DNA of 10,250 bases from VBAS01 sp035292525 (GCA_035292525.1 DATDPZ010000008.1:1-10250), one strand, 5' to 3'. Counted from the stretch's first letter, positions 1 to 7,383 are shown. A program made the numbers and translations. The notes: generated by a model not told the origin, from the letters alone.

Positions 1-136
1 GGAAGTGATCGGTTACGATGATTATATTCAATATGGCTCAGAAGCTGCATGCCGGGACGTTGGTAAACTACGGATAGAAGGAAAAGAATATATCGTAAAG
101 GATGGGGATGTGATGCATTTCAGATTCAATGTGTAG
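1..136 (+). CDS. ychF: Ribosome-binding ATPase YchF, C-terminal end (5' partial)
   Basis: Reading from base 2, the frame gives 44 residues ending in GKEYIVKDGDVMHFRFNV and a TAG stop at 134-136. This ending is the hallmark C-terminus of the universally conserved YchF/Ola1 family, which are OBG-type P-loop NTPases that prefer ATP and associate with ribosomes. Only the end of the C-terminal TGS-like domain is present; the G domain and coiled coil lie left of the window. It is the only plus-strand gene here and converges on the minus-strand gene that ends at 322. Identification rests on the very conserved tail (GSEAACRDVGKLRIEGKEY followed by the DGDVMHFRFNV motif), so it is confident despite the short length. 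Confidence 0.93.
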   Translation, partial: EVIGYDDYIQYGSEAACRDVGKLRIEGKEYIVKDGDVMHFRFNV

Positions 137-143
137 ACAACCC

Positions 144-173
144 AGCCCCTCCAACCTGCCCAAAGGGGAGGCT
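144..173. repeat. G/C-rich imperfect palindrome, left copy
   Basis: AGCCCCTCC, 12 unrelated bases, then GGGGAGGCT. The two arms are imperfectly complementary. The same two 9-mers occur in the same order at 290-320, so this is one of a pair of related units. It begins 7 bases after the ychF stop. No T-run follows on either strand, so it is not a classic intrinsic terminator, though the transcript could fold and protect 3' ends. I recall similar units in other Bacteroidota intergenic regions but cannot check that here. Confidence 0.6.
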
Positions 174-181
174 ATTCATAC

Positions 182-282
182 ACACAAAGCCAATAGTTGA
201 ACTATTATTACATTCTAAACATTCTTTCTATTTTAACCTCTATCTTATTATTTGGAATCTTTCAACAAGCTGGCTTATGTGT
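182..282. repeat. Short inverted repeat between the two hairpin units
   Basis: ACACAAAGCC at 182-191 is matched in inverted orientation by GGCTTATGTGT at 272-282, whose complement is ACACATAAGCC; the arms are identical except for one extra T. They lie just inside the two G/C-rich units at 144-173 and 290-320, giving a nested, roughly symmetric structure of about 177 bases. The 80 bases between the arms are A/T-rich and show no convincing open frame, RNA gene or promoter. Confidence 0.4.
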
Positions 283-289
283 AATGCGA

Positions 290-320
290 AGCCCCTCCTT
301 CGGAGGGGTTTGGGGAGGCT
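290..320. repeat. G/C-rich hairpin, right copy
   Basis: AGCCCCTCC, 13 bases, then GGGGAGGCT: the same outer 9-mers as at 144-173. The middle differs, and here it allows a tight inner hairpin (CCCCTCC TTC GGAGGGG), so two alternative foldings compete. The unit ends one base from the TAG stop of the minus-strand outer-membrane protein gene. It could serve as a 3'-end stem for that transcript, but no T-run follows it on the minus strand. Confidence 0.6.
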
Positions 321-321
321 T

Positions 322-3300
322 CTAAAACAATGCCCTCACCGATGCTCTTCCAATATGAACGGTTCTGGCTTCGCCGGGTTTTCTTCCTTCATAAACAAAG
401 TTCAGCTCCAGGTTATTCATTAATCTTTTTGTAAGATCAATACTCCATAAAAAATTGCTCCCTGGCAATAATCCATCCAGCATGATATAACTGACCGTTG
501 TATTCACCGGAAATTTGTAATCAATATTATTATAAGTAAATCGTCCCGTGACGGAACTGTTTTGAAGTACATTGTATTTCGTTTCAATATTAATGGAATT
601 AGAAACAGATTTTTCGCCGCCATAAACAGGTTGGTTCTTTTTATTATCCAGCTTATACCCGCTTACCAGCCTGAATTTTGTACCCTGTATAAAAACAATT
701 TTTGGCTCCATTGTAAAAACATCCAACTCATAGTTCCTATTGGCAAAACCGGGAGTGTATAATCCATTTAATCCTTTTTTGCTATTCAGATCTAAAGTAA
801 CTGAAGGATTAATATTCCAGCGGAATTTAATTACCCAGTCATTCAGTTTCCGGCTTTCGTATCCATAAGTGAGTAATACTTTGCCGCTGTTCCTGAGATT
901 GCTGATATCAAAACCCCATTTGCTGCTGAAGCGATTGAAAGAAAAAGTATTCAGGAAAACTGTATTCAAAGCGATCAGGGCAGTATCGGATAATTCATAT
1001 TTAAACGGGCTGAACTCAGTATTTCCTTTTGCAATTGATTTTTTATTTACCTGTAAGGAAGTTTGCAGGCTGGTTCTGGAAACGAGTTTGGTTAAACCCT
1101 TCAGATCGCTTCTGTTTAATACAGCTCGGGGATTGATCCGCAAGCTATAATTGAATGTAGTATAGTTGGCTTTTAAAAAATCGTTGGTGGGAGTAAAGAT
1201 GCGGATAAATTTTGCCTGGTCAGAAAATAAAGCTTCTTCAAATTCATTCAACTGCTGTACGCCGTCGCTGTTATAATCATTCCATGCAAACTGCCCGGTA
1301 CCGGCGGGAACTTCCAGGTACACAAAATCTCTTTTCTGCTCCTGCCCTGTTCCCAATTCATAAAGCATATTACCGGTCAGCAATCCCTTCCATTCATTCA
1401 CCAGGTATTCTACCCTGCCCAAAACGGTTTCATCTTCTTTTTGTCTTGAAACAGAATCCATCACTTTCAGTTTTCTGAAAGTAGTATTAAAAAGAAACTG
1501 GTGATGCTGGTTGGCCAGCAATTCAGTTTGCAAATTCAGGTTCATGCTTCTGTCGCCCCGCACAAAGTCTTTACCTGCCGGGTATTTATCAGAGCGGGTA
1601 AAAAAGGTAAGCCCGTGTTTATTTTTCTTTTTCTCAGATGATCGCAGGTAAGCAGAATAAATATCGAATGAAAAACTAAGTGGTGTAAGGGTATCTGTTG
1701 TTTTATCTTTTGAAGTGCTTTGCTCCAGAGCATAACGGAATCCCAGCCGGTAATCATTCAGTTTTTTAAATTCCTTGCTGATATCAAAGACAGGCTTTAT
1801 GAAATTACCTTTCGTCTGCACGGCATTAAAATTTGTAAGGGCATACCGGGTATTCATTTGCCAGCCTTTCAGATTATAAACATGAAGAATTGTTTGCTGA
1901 AGCCCATTATAATTATCACTGCGGTTATAATTCATCAACTGGTAGCTGATAGAATTATTGGATGTGCCTTGTAATCTGGCAGAGGCTTTAATAATATTTT
2001 CTGTTGCAGGCTGTGATTGCAAACCAAGTCCCCAGTCTCTTGAAAACTCCACATACCTTAACCTTTCCAGGGGCTTGAATTTATTTTGAACATATTCATA
2101 ATCCACACTTGTGATCAGGTTCACTTTCCTGGCACCTGAAGATTTTATTAAAACAGAATTGCCAAATTGAATTTTGGCTGCCATCCCAAGATCATCGCCA
2201 TTATCTTTTCCTGAAAAAGTATTGATATCATAATTACTTAAGGCCATTTCCGTTTTCAGTGTTGTCCTTTCATTTATTTTATATTCGGCTCCCAGGGTTA
2301 CCAGTTGCTGTTTCTTTGGAGTAACAAGAATAATGACAGGTTCATACCGGCCTTGCTTTACGCCAGCTACCGGCAATAAAAATTTATACACTTTACCATT
2401 GGCACCATTAAATTCCGGTATATAATTTCCGTTTCCCTGTCCCAGATCAGCAAAAGCAAGATTATACTTTGCTGCTGCCGGGTCTATTGAATACCGGTAA
2501 AAGGAATCAATACCGGAACCCGGATTAAAATAAATTTTTTCATATAAAATTTTCCCTGCATCAAATGCGGTGTCAATCAGTGCAGAAGGGTAAGCTGCTT
2601 TTTGTACACTGTCGCCAAGGCTACCTAAAAATATCCGTTGATTTTCATCCAGTACCTGGTTGATGGGAGAATTTTTTGCATCATTATTATTAAAGGCGCC
2701 CAGGTAGATTTTTACTTTTTTATTCAGTTCAAATTCCTGGGCGAGGTAAAGATTTGCATTCAGGAAATTTCTGTCGGCATATTCAAACTCCACCTGTATC
2801 CGGCTATCTTTACTGATCATTTTACGCGGCGTAAATGTAATTTCAGCCGTATTATAATTAATCACATAATGCTGGTCTTCTCCCCGCTGTAAGGGTTCTC
2901 CATCTATAAACACTCTTTCCGTTCCGGCCAGGATGATAAAAAAGAATTCATTGTTGGCGCCGGTCAGGCGGTAAGGTCCCTGGTTCCCCTCCAGTCCCTG
3001 AAAAATATTCCTTGTAAATTTCCCTTTAGCAATTGATCCGCTCACCAGGGTAGTGGAAGAAGCAGTTGGCGCTATTTGATTTTTTGTTTCAAAGGAAACG
3101 CCTTGTAAGCGTTTGTAAAAGTTCAGAAAATAACTTTGCTTCTGCCGGATGTCAATATCGCCAAGGTTCAGTTGCCAGTTTTTCTTTTTAAACTGCAGAA
3201 ATACCTGGTCAAATTCATTCAACTGCTGGGTGGTTCCATCGGGTTGTATGGGAAGATTATTGTCAGTAATGGCAGCATTGATCTCAATACTGTCACCCAG

Positions 3301-3813
3301 CATTCCGTTGAGGGTAAGATTGAAATTAGAATTAACAACCGCATCCTGATTGTTGCCGAAAGAAATTCCTCTGCCAAAACTTCCATTATACTGCAGATTG
3401 CCAAAATCAAATAACCCTTTTGCCATCGTATTTTCATTTCTGCCAAACTCAAAAGGTTTTGCATAAAACTTATAACTGACACTATCAAAATTCATCCGTT
3501 GGGTAACTGCATTTAATTTAACAGGGAATACCCGGTAGCTGACAATTACACTGTCTGCAACGGGTTTTAGTTTCCATACCAGAAATGCATCTACCGGGAA
3601 AACTGTATAGGTACTGTCATGGATATTTTCTATAATTAAAGTATTGGGAAGAATGCTGAGCGAATCCAAATGTAAAGTATCAGAAACGATGGCCAGTTTT
3701 TTCTTACGAAGATTTGAAAAGGATTTTGTTTCCTGTTGAGGAATCTGTGCCTGGCTTTCCGGGATCGCAAACATCAGGGTAGCGAAAATTACTATCAGCT
3801 TTTTTAAAATCAA
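322..3813 (-). CDS. Large secreted beta-rich outer-membrane protein, SprA-like motifs, function unknown
   Basis: About 1163 residues from the TTG at 3813, giving a signal peptide MILKKLIVIFATLMFAI with likely cleavage after SQA (residue 22). The rest is beta-rich with alternating polar and aromatic residues, and it ends in a C-terminal Phe (RASVRALF) as in many outer-membrane barrels. Visible segments: a conserved block around residues 140-210 (GRGISFGNNQ, AAITDNNLPIQPDG, QQLNEFDQVFLQF); around 301-348 a module VFIDGEPLQRGEDQHYVINY followed by TAEITFTPR, resembling repeats in the gliding/type IX secretion barrel SprA; and near 846-857 an EF-hand-like calcium loop, DYNSDGVQQLNE. It is about half the length of SprA and is not SprA itself. 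The family appears to be an uncharacterised Bacteroidota surface or outer-membrane group. The start is uncertain: the longer frame to 3894 begins inside a terminator hairpin, and a single extra A would create a better ATG start at 3830. Confidence 0.75.
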   Translation of the reverse strand: MILKKLIVIFATLMFAIPESQAQIPQQETKSFSNLRKKKLAIVSDTLHLDSLSILPNTLIIENIHDSTYTVFPVDAFLVWKLKPVADSVIVSYRVFPVKLNAVTQRMNFDSVSYKFYAKPFEFGRNENTMAKGLFDFGNLQYNGSFGRGISFGNNQDAVVNSNFNLTLNGMLGDSIEINAAITDNNLPIQPDGTTQQLNEFDQVFLQFKKKNWQLNLGDIDIRQKQSYFLNFYKRLQGVSFETKNQIAPTASSTTLVSGSIAKGKFTRNIFQGLEGNQGPYRLTGANNEFFFIILAGTERVFIDGEPLQRGEDQHYVINYNTAEITFTPRKMISKDSRIQVEFEYADRNFLNANLYLAQEFELNKKVKIYLGAFNNNDAKNSPINQVLDENQRIFLGSLGDSVQKAAYPSALIDTAFDAGKILYEKIYFNPGSGIDSFYRYSIDPAAAKYNLAFADLGQGNGNYIPEFNGANGKVYKFLLPVAGVKQGRYEPVIILVTPKKQQLVTLGAEYKINERTTLKTEMALSNYDINTFSGKDNGDDLGMAAKIQFGNSVLIKSSGARKVNLITSVDYEYVQNKFKPLERLRYVEFSRDWGLGLQSQPATENIIKASARLQGTSNNSISYQLMNYNRSDNYNGLQQTILHVYNLKGWQMNTRYALTNFNAVQTKGNFIKPVFDISKEFKKLNDYRLGFRYALEQSTSKDKTTDTLTPLSFSFDIYSAYLRSSEKKKNKHGLTFFTRSDKYPAGKDFVRGDRSMNLNLQTELLANQHHQFLFNTTFRKLKVMDSVSRQKEDETVLGRVEYLVNEWKGLLTGNMLYELGTGQEQKRDFVYLEVPAGTGQFAWNDYNSDGVQQLNEFEEALFSDQAKFIRIFTPTNDFLKANYTTFNYSLRINPRAVLNRSDLKGLTKLVSRTSLQTSLQVNKKSIAKGNTEFSPFKYELSDTALIALNTVFLNTFSFNRFSSKWGFDISNLRNSGKVLLTYGYESRKLNDWVIKFRWNINPSVTLDLNSKKGLNGLYTPGFANRNYELDVFTMEPKIVFIQGTKFRLVSGYKLDNKKNQPVYGGEKSVSNSINIETKYNVLQNSSVTGRFTYNNIDYKFPVNTTVSYIMLDGLLPGSNFLWSIDLTKRLMNNLELNFVYEGRKPGEARTVHIGRASVRALF

Positions 3814-3863
3814 AAGCAGTGGTTTTTCATTAAACGTAAATTTCAGCTTTTTATCGCAGCCAG

Positions 3864-3894
3864 CATAATTATTATAACAAAAAAAGGGAGGCAA
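3864..3894 (-). promoter_or_regulatory. Candidate promoter of the outer-membrane protein gene
   Basis: On the minus strand TTG (3894-3892) and TAATTATG (3871-3864) are 20 bases apart. They resemble the Bacteroidota -33 TTG and -7 TAnnTTTG boxes, with one mismatch in the latter. The -33 element would lie in the loop of the preceding terminator. Initiation would fall near 3857, leaving a leader of about 25-45 bases. This is a pattern match only, in A/T-rich DNA. Confidence 0.25.
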
Positions 3895-3902
3895 TCCTCC
3901 CT
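3879..3902 (-). terminator. Rho-independent terminator of the oligopeptidase gene
   Basis: On the minus strand AGGGAGG, loop ATTG, CCTCCCT forms a perfect 7-bp stem with a 4-base loop, followed directly by a T-run at 3885-3879. It lies 23 bases after the oligopeptidase stop codon and before the next minus-strand gene, so the two genes are probably separate transcripts. The loop contains the TTG that would be the 5'-most start of the downstream reading frame, which argues against that start. Confidence 0.85.
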
Positions 3903-3925
3903 GAATATTTTATTTTTCCATTCGG

Positions 3926-6088
3926 TTATTTGGATATCCCTTCCAATGTAAACAGAAAAGCATATTGTAAGGCAATATCTTTTAAGTAATCAAACCGCCC
4001 CGAAGCCCCTCCATGTCCCGCATCCATATTTGTTTTAAACAGGATAATATTTTTATCTGTTTTTAATTCTCTCAGTTTCGCCACCCACTTTGCCGGTTCA
4101 AAATACTGTACCTGTGAATCATGAAGACCGGTGGTGACCAGCATATTCGGATAGGCTTTAGCCACTACATTATCATAAGGCGAATAAGATTTCATATAGA
4201 AATATTCTTCCCTGATTGCCGGATTACCCCATTCCAGGTATTCGCCGGTAGTTAAAGGAATACTTGCATCACTCATGGTAGTAATAACATCTACAAATGG
4301 AACTGCTGCTATGATCCCGTTCCATAAATCAGGAGCCATATTTGCCACAGCTCCCATCAGCAATCCTCCTGCACTGCCACCCTGTGCATATAAATGTCCT
4401 TTTGAAGTATATTTTTCTTTAAAAAGAAATTCACCACAATCTATAAAATCATTAAACGTGTTAATCTTATTAAACATCTTTCCATCATCATACCATTGGC
4501 GACCCATCTCCTGCCCCCCGCGGATATGCGCCAGCACATAAACAAATCCCCGGTCTGATAAACTTAAACGATTGCTGCTGAAAGTGGCATAGGAAGTAGA
4601 ACCATAAGATCCGTATGCATACAATAAAGCAGGATGCGAACCGTCTTTTTTCATTCCTTTCTTATACACAAGGGAAACAGGAATCCGTTTTCCATCACGG
4701 GATGGCACAAATGCTCTTTCAGTTATATATTCATTCTTGTCATAACCACCCACTACTTCACTTTGTTTTTTCAGTTCCTTTGTTTTGATATCCATATCAT
4801 AATCATACACCGATGCCGGGGTGATCATGGAAGTATAATTGAAGCGAAGTTTATTGGTGTTAAAATCCGGGTTAGTACCCACAGATGCCAGGTAAGCAGG
4901 CTCATCAAATTCCAGGTAATGTTCTGTTTTATCTTTCTGATCTATTATTCTCAACCCGGTCAGTCCTTCCTTTAATTCAGAAACAACAAGGTGTTCTTTA
5001 AAAATAGTGATGCCGGACAAATAGACATCAGCCCGGTGAGGGATCACTTCTTTCCAGTTTTCCCTGTTTGTTTTATCCAACGGGCATTCCATCAACCGGA
5101 AGTTTAATGCATCCAGATTTGTGCGGATATAAAATTTATTGCTGAAGTGATCAATATCATAAACCAATCCCATCGTTCGTGGTTGAAATACGGTAAATTC
5201 TCCGGCCGGGTTTGAAGCATCCAGAAAGCGGATCTCACTTTGCTGGTTACTTAATTCAGATTCAATAAAAATATATTTCTGAGACTTGCTTCTGCTCACA
5301 CCGATATAATGCCTGTTATCTTTTTCTTCATATACTTTTACATCTGTAGCAGGATCGGTACCTACCACATGCCGCCATACCTGGAAACCCAATAAAGTAG
5401 TCAGGTCTTTTCTGATATAAAACACTGTTTTATTATCTGCCGCCCAGGCATAAGATCCACCTTCTGTATTTAAAATTGTTTCAGGGGAAAATTGCCCGGT
5501 GACAAGATTCTTAAACCGTAGTTTATATAAGCGACGGCTCACATCATCTTCTCCAATAGCCAGCAATTCATTATTATCACTTACTCTTAATCCGGCTGCG
5601 TTGTAATATTTTTTCCCTTCAGCAGCGGCGTTGCCATCATGCATGATTTCTTCAGGTGCTTCCAGCGATCCTTTCTTACGGCAATATACCGGGTACTGTT
5701 TACCCTCTTCGTACCGGTTGTAATACCAAAACCCGTTAAAATGATAAGGAACAGATTCATCTTTCTCTTTGATCCTTCCTTTAAGTTCTTTAAAAAGGTT
5801 TTCCTGGAAAGTTTTTGTGCCCGCCATCATGGTTTCCACATAAGCATTTTCTGCATTCAAATAATCTACTACACGGTTACTGTCCGGGCCTTTTTTAAAA
5901 AAATCATTCATCCAGTAATAATCATCCACACGGATATCGCTATGAGCTTCCAGTTTAACAGGTTTTTTTTCTGCAACAGGAGTGGCAACTCCCTCCGGCC
6001 ATTTGTAAGTTTCCTTATTCACTGTAGTTATATTGTTACATGATAAAATAAGCAAAGTTGAAGTTAACAACGGGATGATTTTTTTCAT
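3926..6088 (-). CDS. Lipoprotein oligopeptidase B-like serine peptidase (S9A prolyl oligopeptidase family)
   Basis: A 720-residue protein with the S9A layout: an N-terminal segment and seven-bladed propeller (roughly residues 30-470), then an alpha/beta-hydrolase domain. The triad is visible: Ser572 in GGSAGG, Asp657 in GLHDSQ, and His692 in DAGHGG. GEYLEWGNP and MKSYSPYDNV are typical of oligopeptidase B (protease II, PtrB), which cleaves short peptides after basic residues. Two features differ from the textbook enzyme. The N-terminus MKKIIPLLTSTLLILSC is a lipoprotein signal with lipid-anchor Cys17, so this copy is exported, probably to the periplasm or outer membrane. Also, the residue aligned with the second acidic P1-specificity residue is Leu618 rather than Glu, so preference for Arg/Lys may be altered. 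The gene starts at ATG 6088, is monocistronic by its flanking terminators, and has no obvious Shine-Dalgarno sequence. Family assignment is secure; substrate specificity is inferred. Confidence 0.92.
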   Translation of the reverse strand: MKKIIPLLTSTLLILSCNNITTVNKETYKWPEGVATPVAEKKPVKLEAHSDIRVDDYYWMNDFFKKGPDSNRVVDYLNAENAYVETMMAGTKTFQENLFKELKGRIKEKDESVPYHFNGFWYYNRYEEGKQYPVYCRKKGSLEAPEEIMHDGNAAAEGKKYYNAAGLRVSDNNELLAIGEDDVSRRLYKLRFKNLVTGQFSPETILNTEGGSYAWAADNKTVFYIRKDLTTLLGFQVWRHVVGTDPATDVKVYEEKDNRHYIGVSRSKSQKYIFIESELSNQQSEIRFLDASNPAGEFTVFQPRTMGLVYDIDHFSNKFYIRTNLDALNFRLMECPLDKTNRENWKEVIPHRADVYLSGITIFKEHLVVSELKEGLTGLRIIDQKDKTEHYLEFDEPAYLASVGTNPDFNTNKLRFNYTSMITPASVYDYDMDIKTKELKKQSEVVGGYDKNEYITERAFVPSRDGKRIPVSLVYKKGMKKDGSHPALLYAYGSYGSTSYATFSSNRLSLSDRGFVYVLAHIRGGQEMGRQWYDDGKMFNKINTFNDFIDCGEFLFKEKYTSKGHLYAQGGSAGGLLMGAVANMAPDLWNGIIAAVPFVDVITTMSDASIPLTTGEYLEWGNPAIREEYFYMKSYSPYDNVVAKAYPNMLVTTGLHDSQVQYFEPAKWVAKLRELKTDKNIILFKTNMDAGHGGASGRFDYLKDIALQYAFLFTLEGISK

Positions 6089-6106
6089 AAAGCAATTTTA
6101 TTTGCC

Positions 6107-6134
6107 TGAATGTACGAACAGGCTTTGAAACCAA
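6107..6134 (-). promoter_or_regulatory. Candidate promoter of the oligopeptidase gene
   Basis: On the minus strand TTG (6134-6132) is followed after 17 bases by TACATTCA (6114-6107), an imperfect match to the Bacteroidota -7 box TAnnTTTG. Initiation would be about 10-15 bases further on, leaving a short leader before the ATG at 6088. The -33 element would overlap the T-run of the sdh terminator. This is weak, pattern-only evidence, but a promoter is expected here because a terminator precedes the gene. Confidence 0.25.
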
Positions 6135-6156
6135 AAAAGCCCTTTGATGAAGGGCT
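6133..6156 (-). terminator. Rho-independent terminator of the sdh operon
   Basis: Reading the minus strand, AGCCCTT, loop CATCA, AAGGGCT forms a perfect 7-bp stem, continued by a run of six T (6138-6133). It lies 23 bases after the sdhB stop codon and marks the end of the sdhC-sdhA-sdhB transcript. Confidence 0.88.
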
Positions 6157-6179
6157 GGAATCCTATTTGAAATAAAAGA

Positions 6180-6944
6180 TTATTTATCCGACAAAAGTCC
6201 CGCCATCAGGTATTCTTTATTTAACCTGGCAATATTTTCCAAAGAAATTTCTTTTGGACAAACAGCCTCACAGGCACCTGTATTGGTACAGGCACCGAAC
6301 CCTTCTTTATCCATTTGAGCCACCATATTAAGAACCCTTGTTCTTCTTTCAGGAGAACCCTGTGGCAGCAAGGCCAAATGAGTGACTTTTGCAGAAACAA
6401 AAAGCATGGCTGATGAATTTTTACAGGCAGCCACACAAGCTCCACATCCAATACAAGATGCTGCTGCAAAGGATTCGTCGGCCTTGTTTTTTTCGATAGG
6501 TAGAGTATTGGCTTCTACAGCATTGCCTGTGTTAACGGAAATAAAACCTCCGGCCTGAATAATACGATCAAAAGCATTCCTGTCAACAATTAAATCCTTA
6601 ATTACCGGAAATGCATTTGCTCTCCAGGGTTCCACTACTACGGTGTCTCCATCATTAAAGGCTCTCATGTGCAACTGACAGGTGGTGGTAGCATGCCAGG
6701 GTCCATGAGGCCGGCCATTAATATACATGGAACAGGTCCCGCAGATTCCTTCCCTGCAATCATGATCAAAAGCAATGGGTTCTTTTCCTTCTTCGATCAA
6801 CCTTTCATTGAGCACATCAAACATTTCAAGAAAAGACATTTCTGTAGAAATATCTTTCACGTCATAAGTTTCAAAGCTGCCTGCTGACTGGCTGTTTTTC
6901 TGTTTCCAGACTTTTAATTTTAAAGAAATGATTTTATGTTCCAT
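6180..6944 (-). CDS. sdhB: Succinate dehydrogenase/fumarate reductase iron-sulfur subunit
   Basis: A 254-residue electron-transfer subunit that passes electrons between the FAD of SdhA and the quinone/heme of SdhC. The N-terminal 2Fe-2S ferredoxin domain shows Cys63, Cys68, Cys71 (CREGICGTC) and Cys89. The C-terminal domain has CIGCGACVAAC (Cys164, 167, 170, 174) and CTNTGACEAVCPKEI (Cys219, 225, 229), enough for the 4Fe-4S and 3Fe-4S clusters with normal spacing, so all ligands are present. The start is ATG 6944 (MEHKIISL); an in-frame TTG two codons upstream is less likely. It is the last gene of the operon, 39 bases after the four-helix-bundle gene that separates it from sdhA and just before a strong terminator. 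The sequence cannot tell whether the complex runs mainly as succinate oxidase or fumarate reductase. Confidence 0.95.
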   Translation of the reverse strand: MEHKIISLKLKVWKQKNSQSAGSFETYDVKDISTEMSFLEMFDVLNERLIEEGKEPIAFDHDCREGICGTCSMYINGRPHGPWHATTTCQLHMRAFNDGDTVVVEPWRANAFPVIKDLIVDRNAFDRIIQAGGFISVNTGNAVEANTLPIEKNKADESFAAASCIGCGACVAACKNSSAMLFVSAKVTHLALLPQGSPERRTRVLNMVAQMDKEGFGACTNTGACEAVCPKEISLENIARLNKEYLMAGLLSDK

Positions 6945-6957
6945 TGTCAAACTGCTG

Positions 6958-6973
6958 AATTGTTAAATTGTTA
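6958..6973 (+). repeat. Tandem AATTGTTA x2, left border of the inserted gene
   Basis: Two perfect adjacent copies of the 8-mer AATTGTTA lie in the 39-base gap between the four-helix-bundle gene and sdhB. The complement, TAACAATT, occurs at 7384-7391 in the gap on the other side of that gene, so the gene is bracketed by inverted copies. The DNA is A/T-rich, so chance similarity is possible. Confidence 0.45.
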
Positions 6974-6983
6974 TTGGCAAAAT

Positions 6984-7364
6984 CTATATTTTTAATTTTT
7001 GATTCGTGAACGAAACTAAAGCATTAATAGCCTTAGGTAATTTCTGTAATTCGTCAAAGATGTGTTCATATTCTTCTTTAGAAATTAATTTTCTGACTTT
7101 AGATTTTTGATTCCAATCCAAAGATTCATTTAATGAACCCTGGCTATACCGAAAAAATTTTATTTTATCCCTTTTGCCATACCTTCCAAATCCCTCCGCA
7201 ATATTTGCAGAAATGCTGTCAACAGCCCTTATAAATTGTTCTCCAACTACTCTTTGAGAAAATGAGTTCCATTTTAACACAATTTCCCAAACATAATTAC
7301 TCAAATGAAAAGAGATTCTATAAGATTCAATATCGCTTAACTTTAAAAACTTTTTTGTTTCCAT
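6984..7364 (-). CDS. Four-helix-bundle protein, S23/IVP (23S rRNA intervening-sequence) family
   Basis: A 126-residue all-helical protein. The family signature is visible at residues 43-61, QFIRAVDSISANIAEGFGR, followed by the second conserved block FFRYSQGSLNESLDWN at 70-85. The family is named for ORFs inside intervening sequences of some bacterial 23S rRNA genes; relatives include the Avd accessory proteins of diversity-generating retroelements, which form pentameric, nucleic-acid-binding barrels. Stand-alone copies are common in Bacteroidota and their role is unknown. The start is taken at ATG 7364 (METKKF) rather than the in-frame TTG three codons upstream. The gene sits in the operon's direction between sdhA and sdhB, with 42 and 39 bases either side. 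Its coding DNA is far more A/T-rich than its neighbours (94 G/C of 300 over 7021-7320), which suggests acquisition. A link to succinate metabolism is not supported by its sequence. Confidence 0.88.
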   Translation of the reverse strand: METKKFLKLSDIESYRISFHLSNYVWEIVLKWNSFSQRVVGEQFIRAVDSISANIAEGFGRYGKRDKIKFFRYSQGSLNESLDWNQKSKVRKLISKEEYEHIFDELQKLPKAINALVSFTNQKLKI

Positions 7365-7383
7365 AAAAAACAATTTATCAGTT

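Noticed and set aside
144..320. Hairpin units as ordinary rho-independent terminators for ychF and the outer-membrane protein gene
   Set aside because: Neither unit is followed by a T-run on the relevant strand, unlike the two clear terminators at 3879-3902 and 6133-6156.
3814..3894. N-terminal extension of the outer-membrane protein to a TTG at 3894
   Set aside because: The TTG lies in the loop of the oligopeptidase terminator, and the extension puts a polar, Cys-containing stretch before the signal peptide.
4634..4975. 113-codon plus-strand frame antisense to the oligopeptidase
   Set aside because: Same reason: an antisense shadow with no recognisable motif or independent signals.
5639..6043. 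134-codon open frame on the plus strand, antisense to the oligopeptidase
   Set aside because: It lies wholly within a well-supported coding gene; its hydrophobic, Phe/Ile-rich composition is what complementary codons of that gene produce, and no domain is visible.
6945..6950. SdhB start at the TTG two codons upstream
   Set aside because: ATG 6944 gives MEHKII and is the more usual start; the extra two codons add nothing recognisable.
6984..7364. Four-helix-bundle gene as the Avd component of a diversity-generating retroelement
   Set aside because: No reverse transcriptase, template repeat or variable repeat is present nearby; the neighbours are sdh genes and both flanks are short.
7365..7373. 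Four-helix-bundle protein start at a TTG three codons upstream
   Set aside because: ATG 7364 is in frame, gives METKKF, and fits the family's normal N-terminus better than MFFMETKK.
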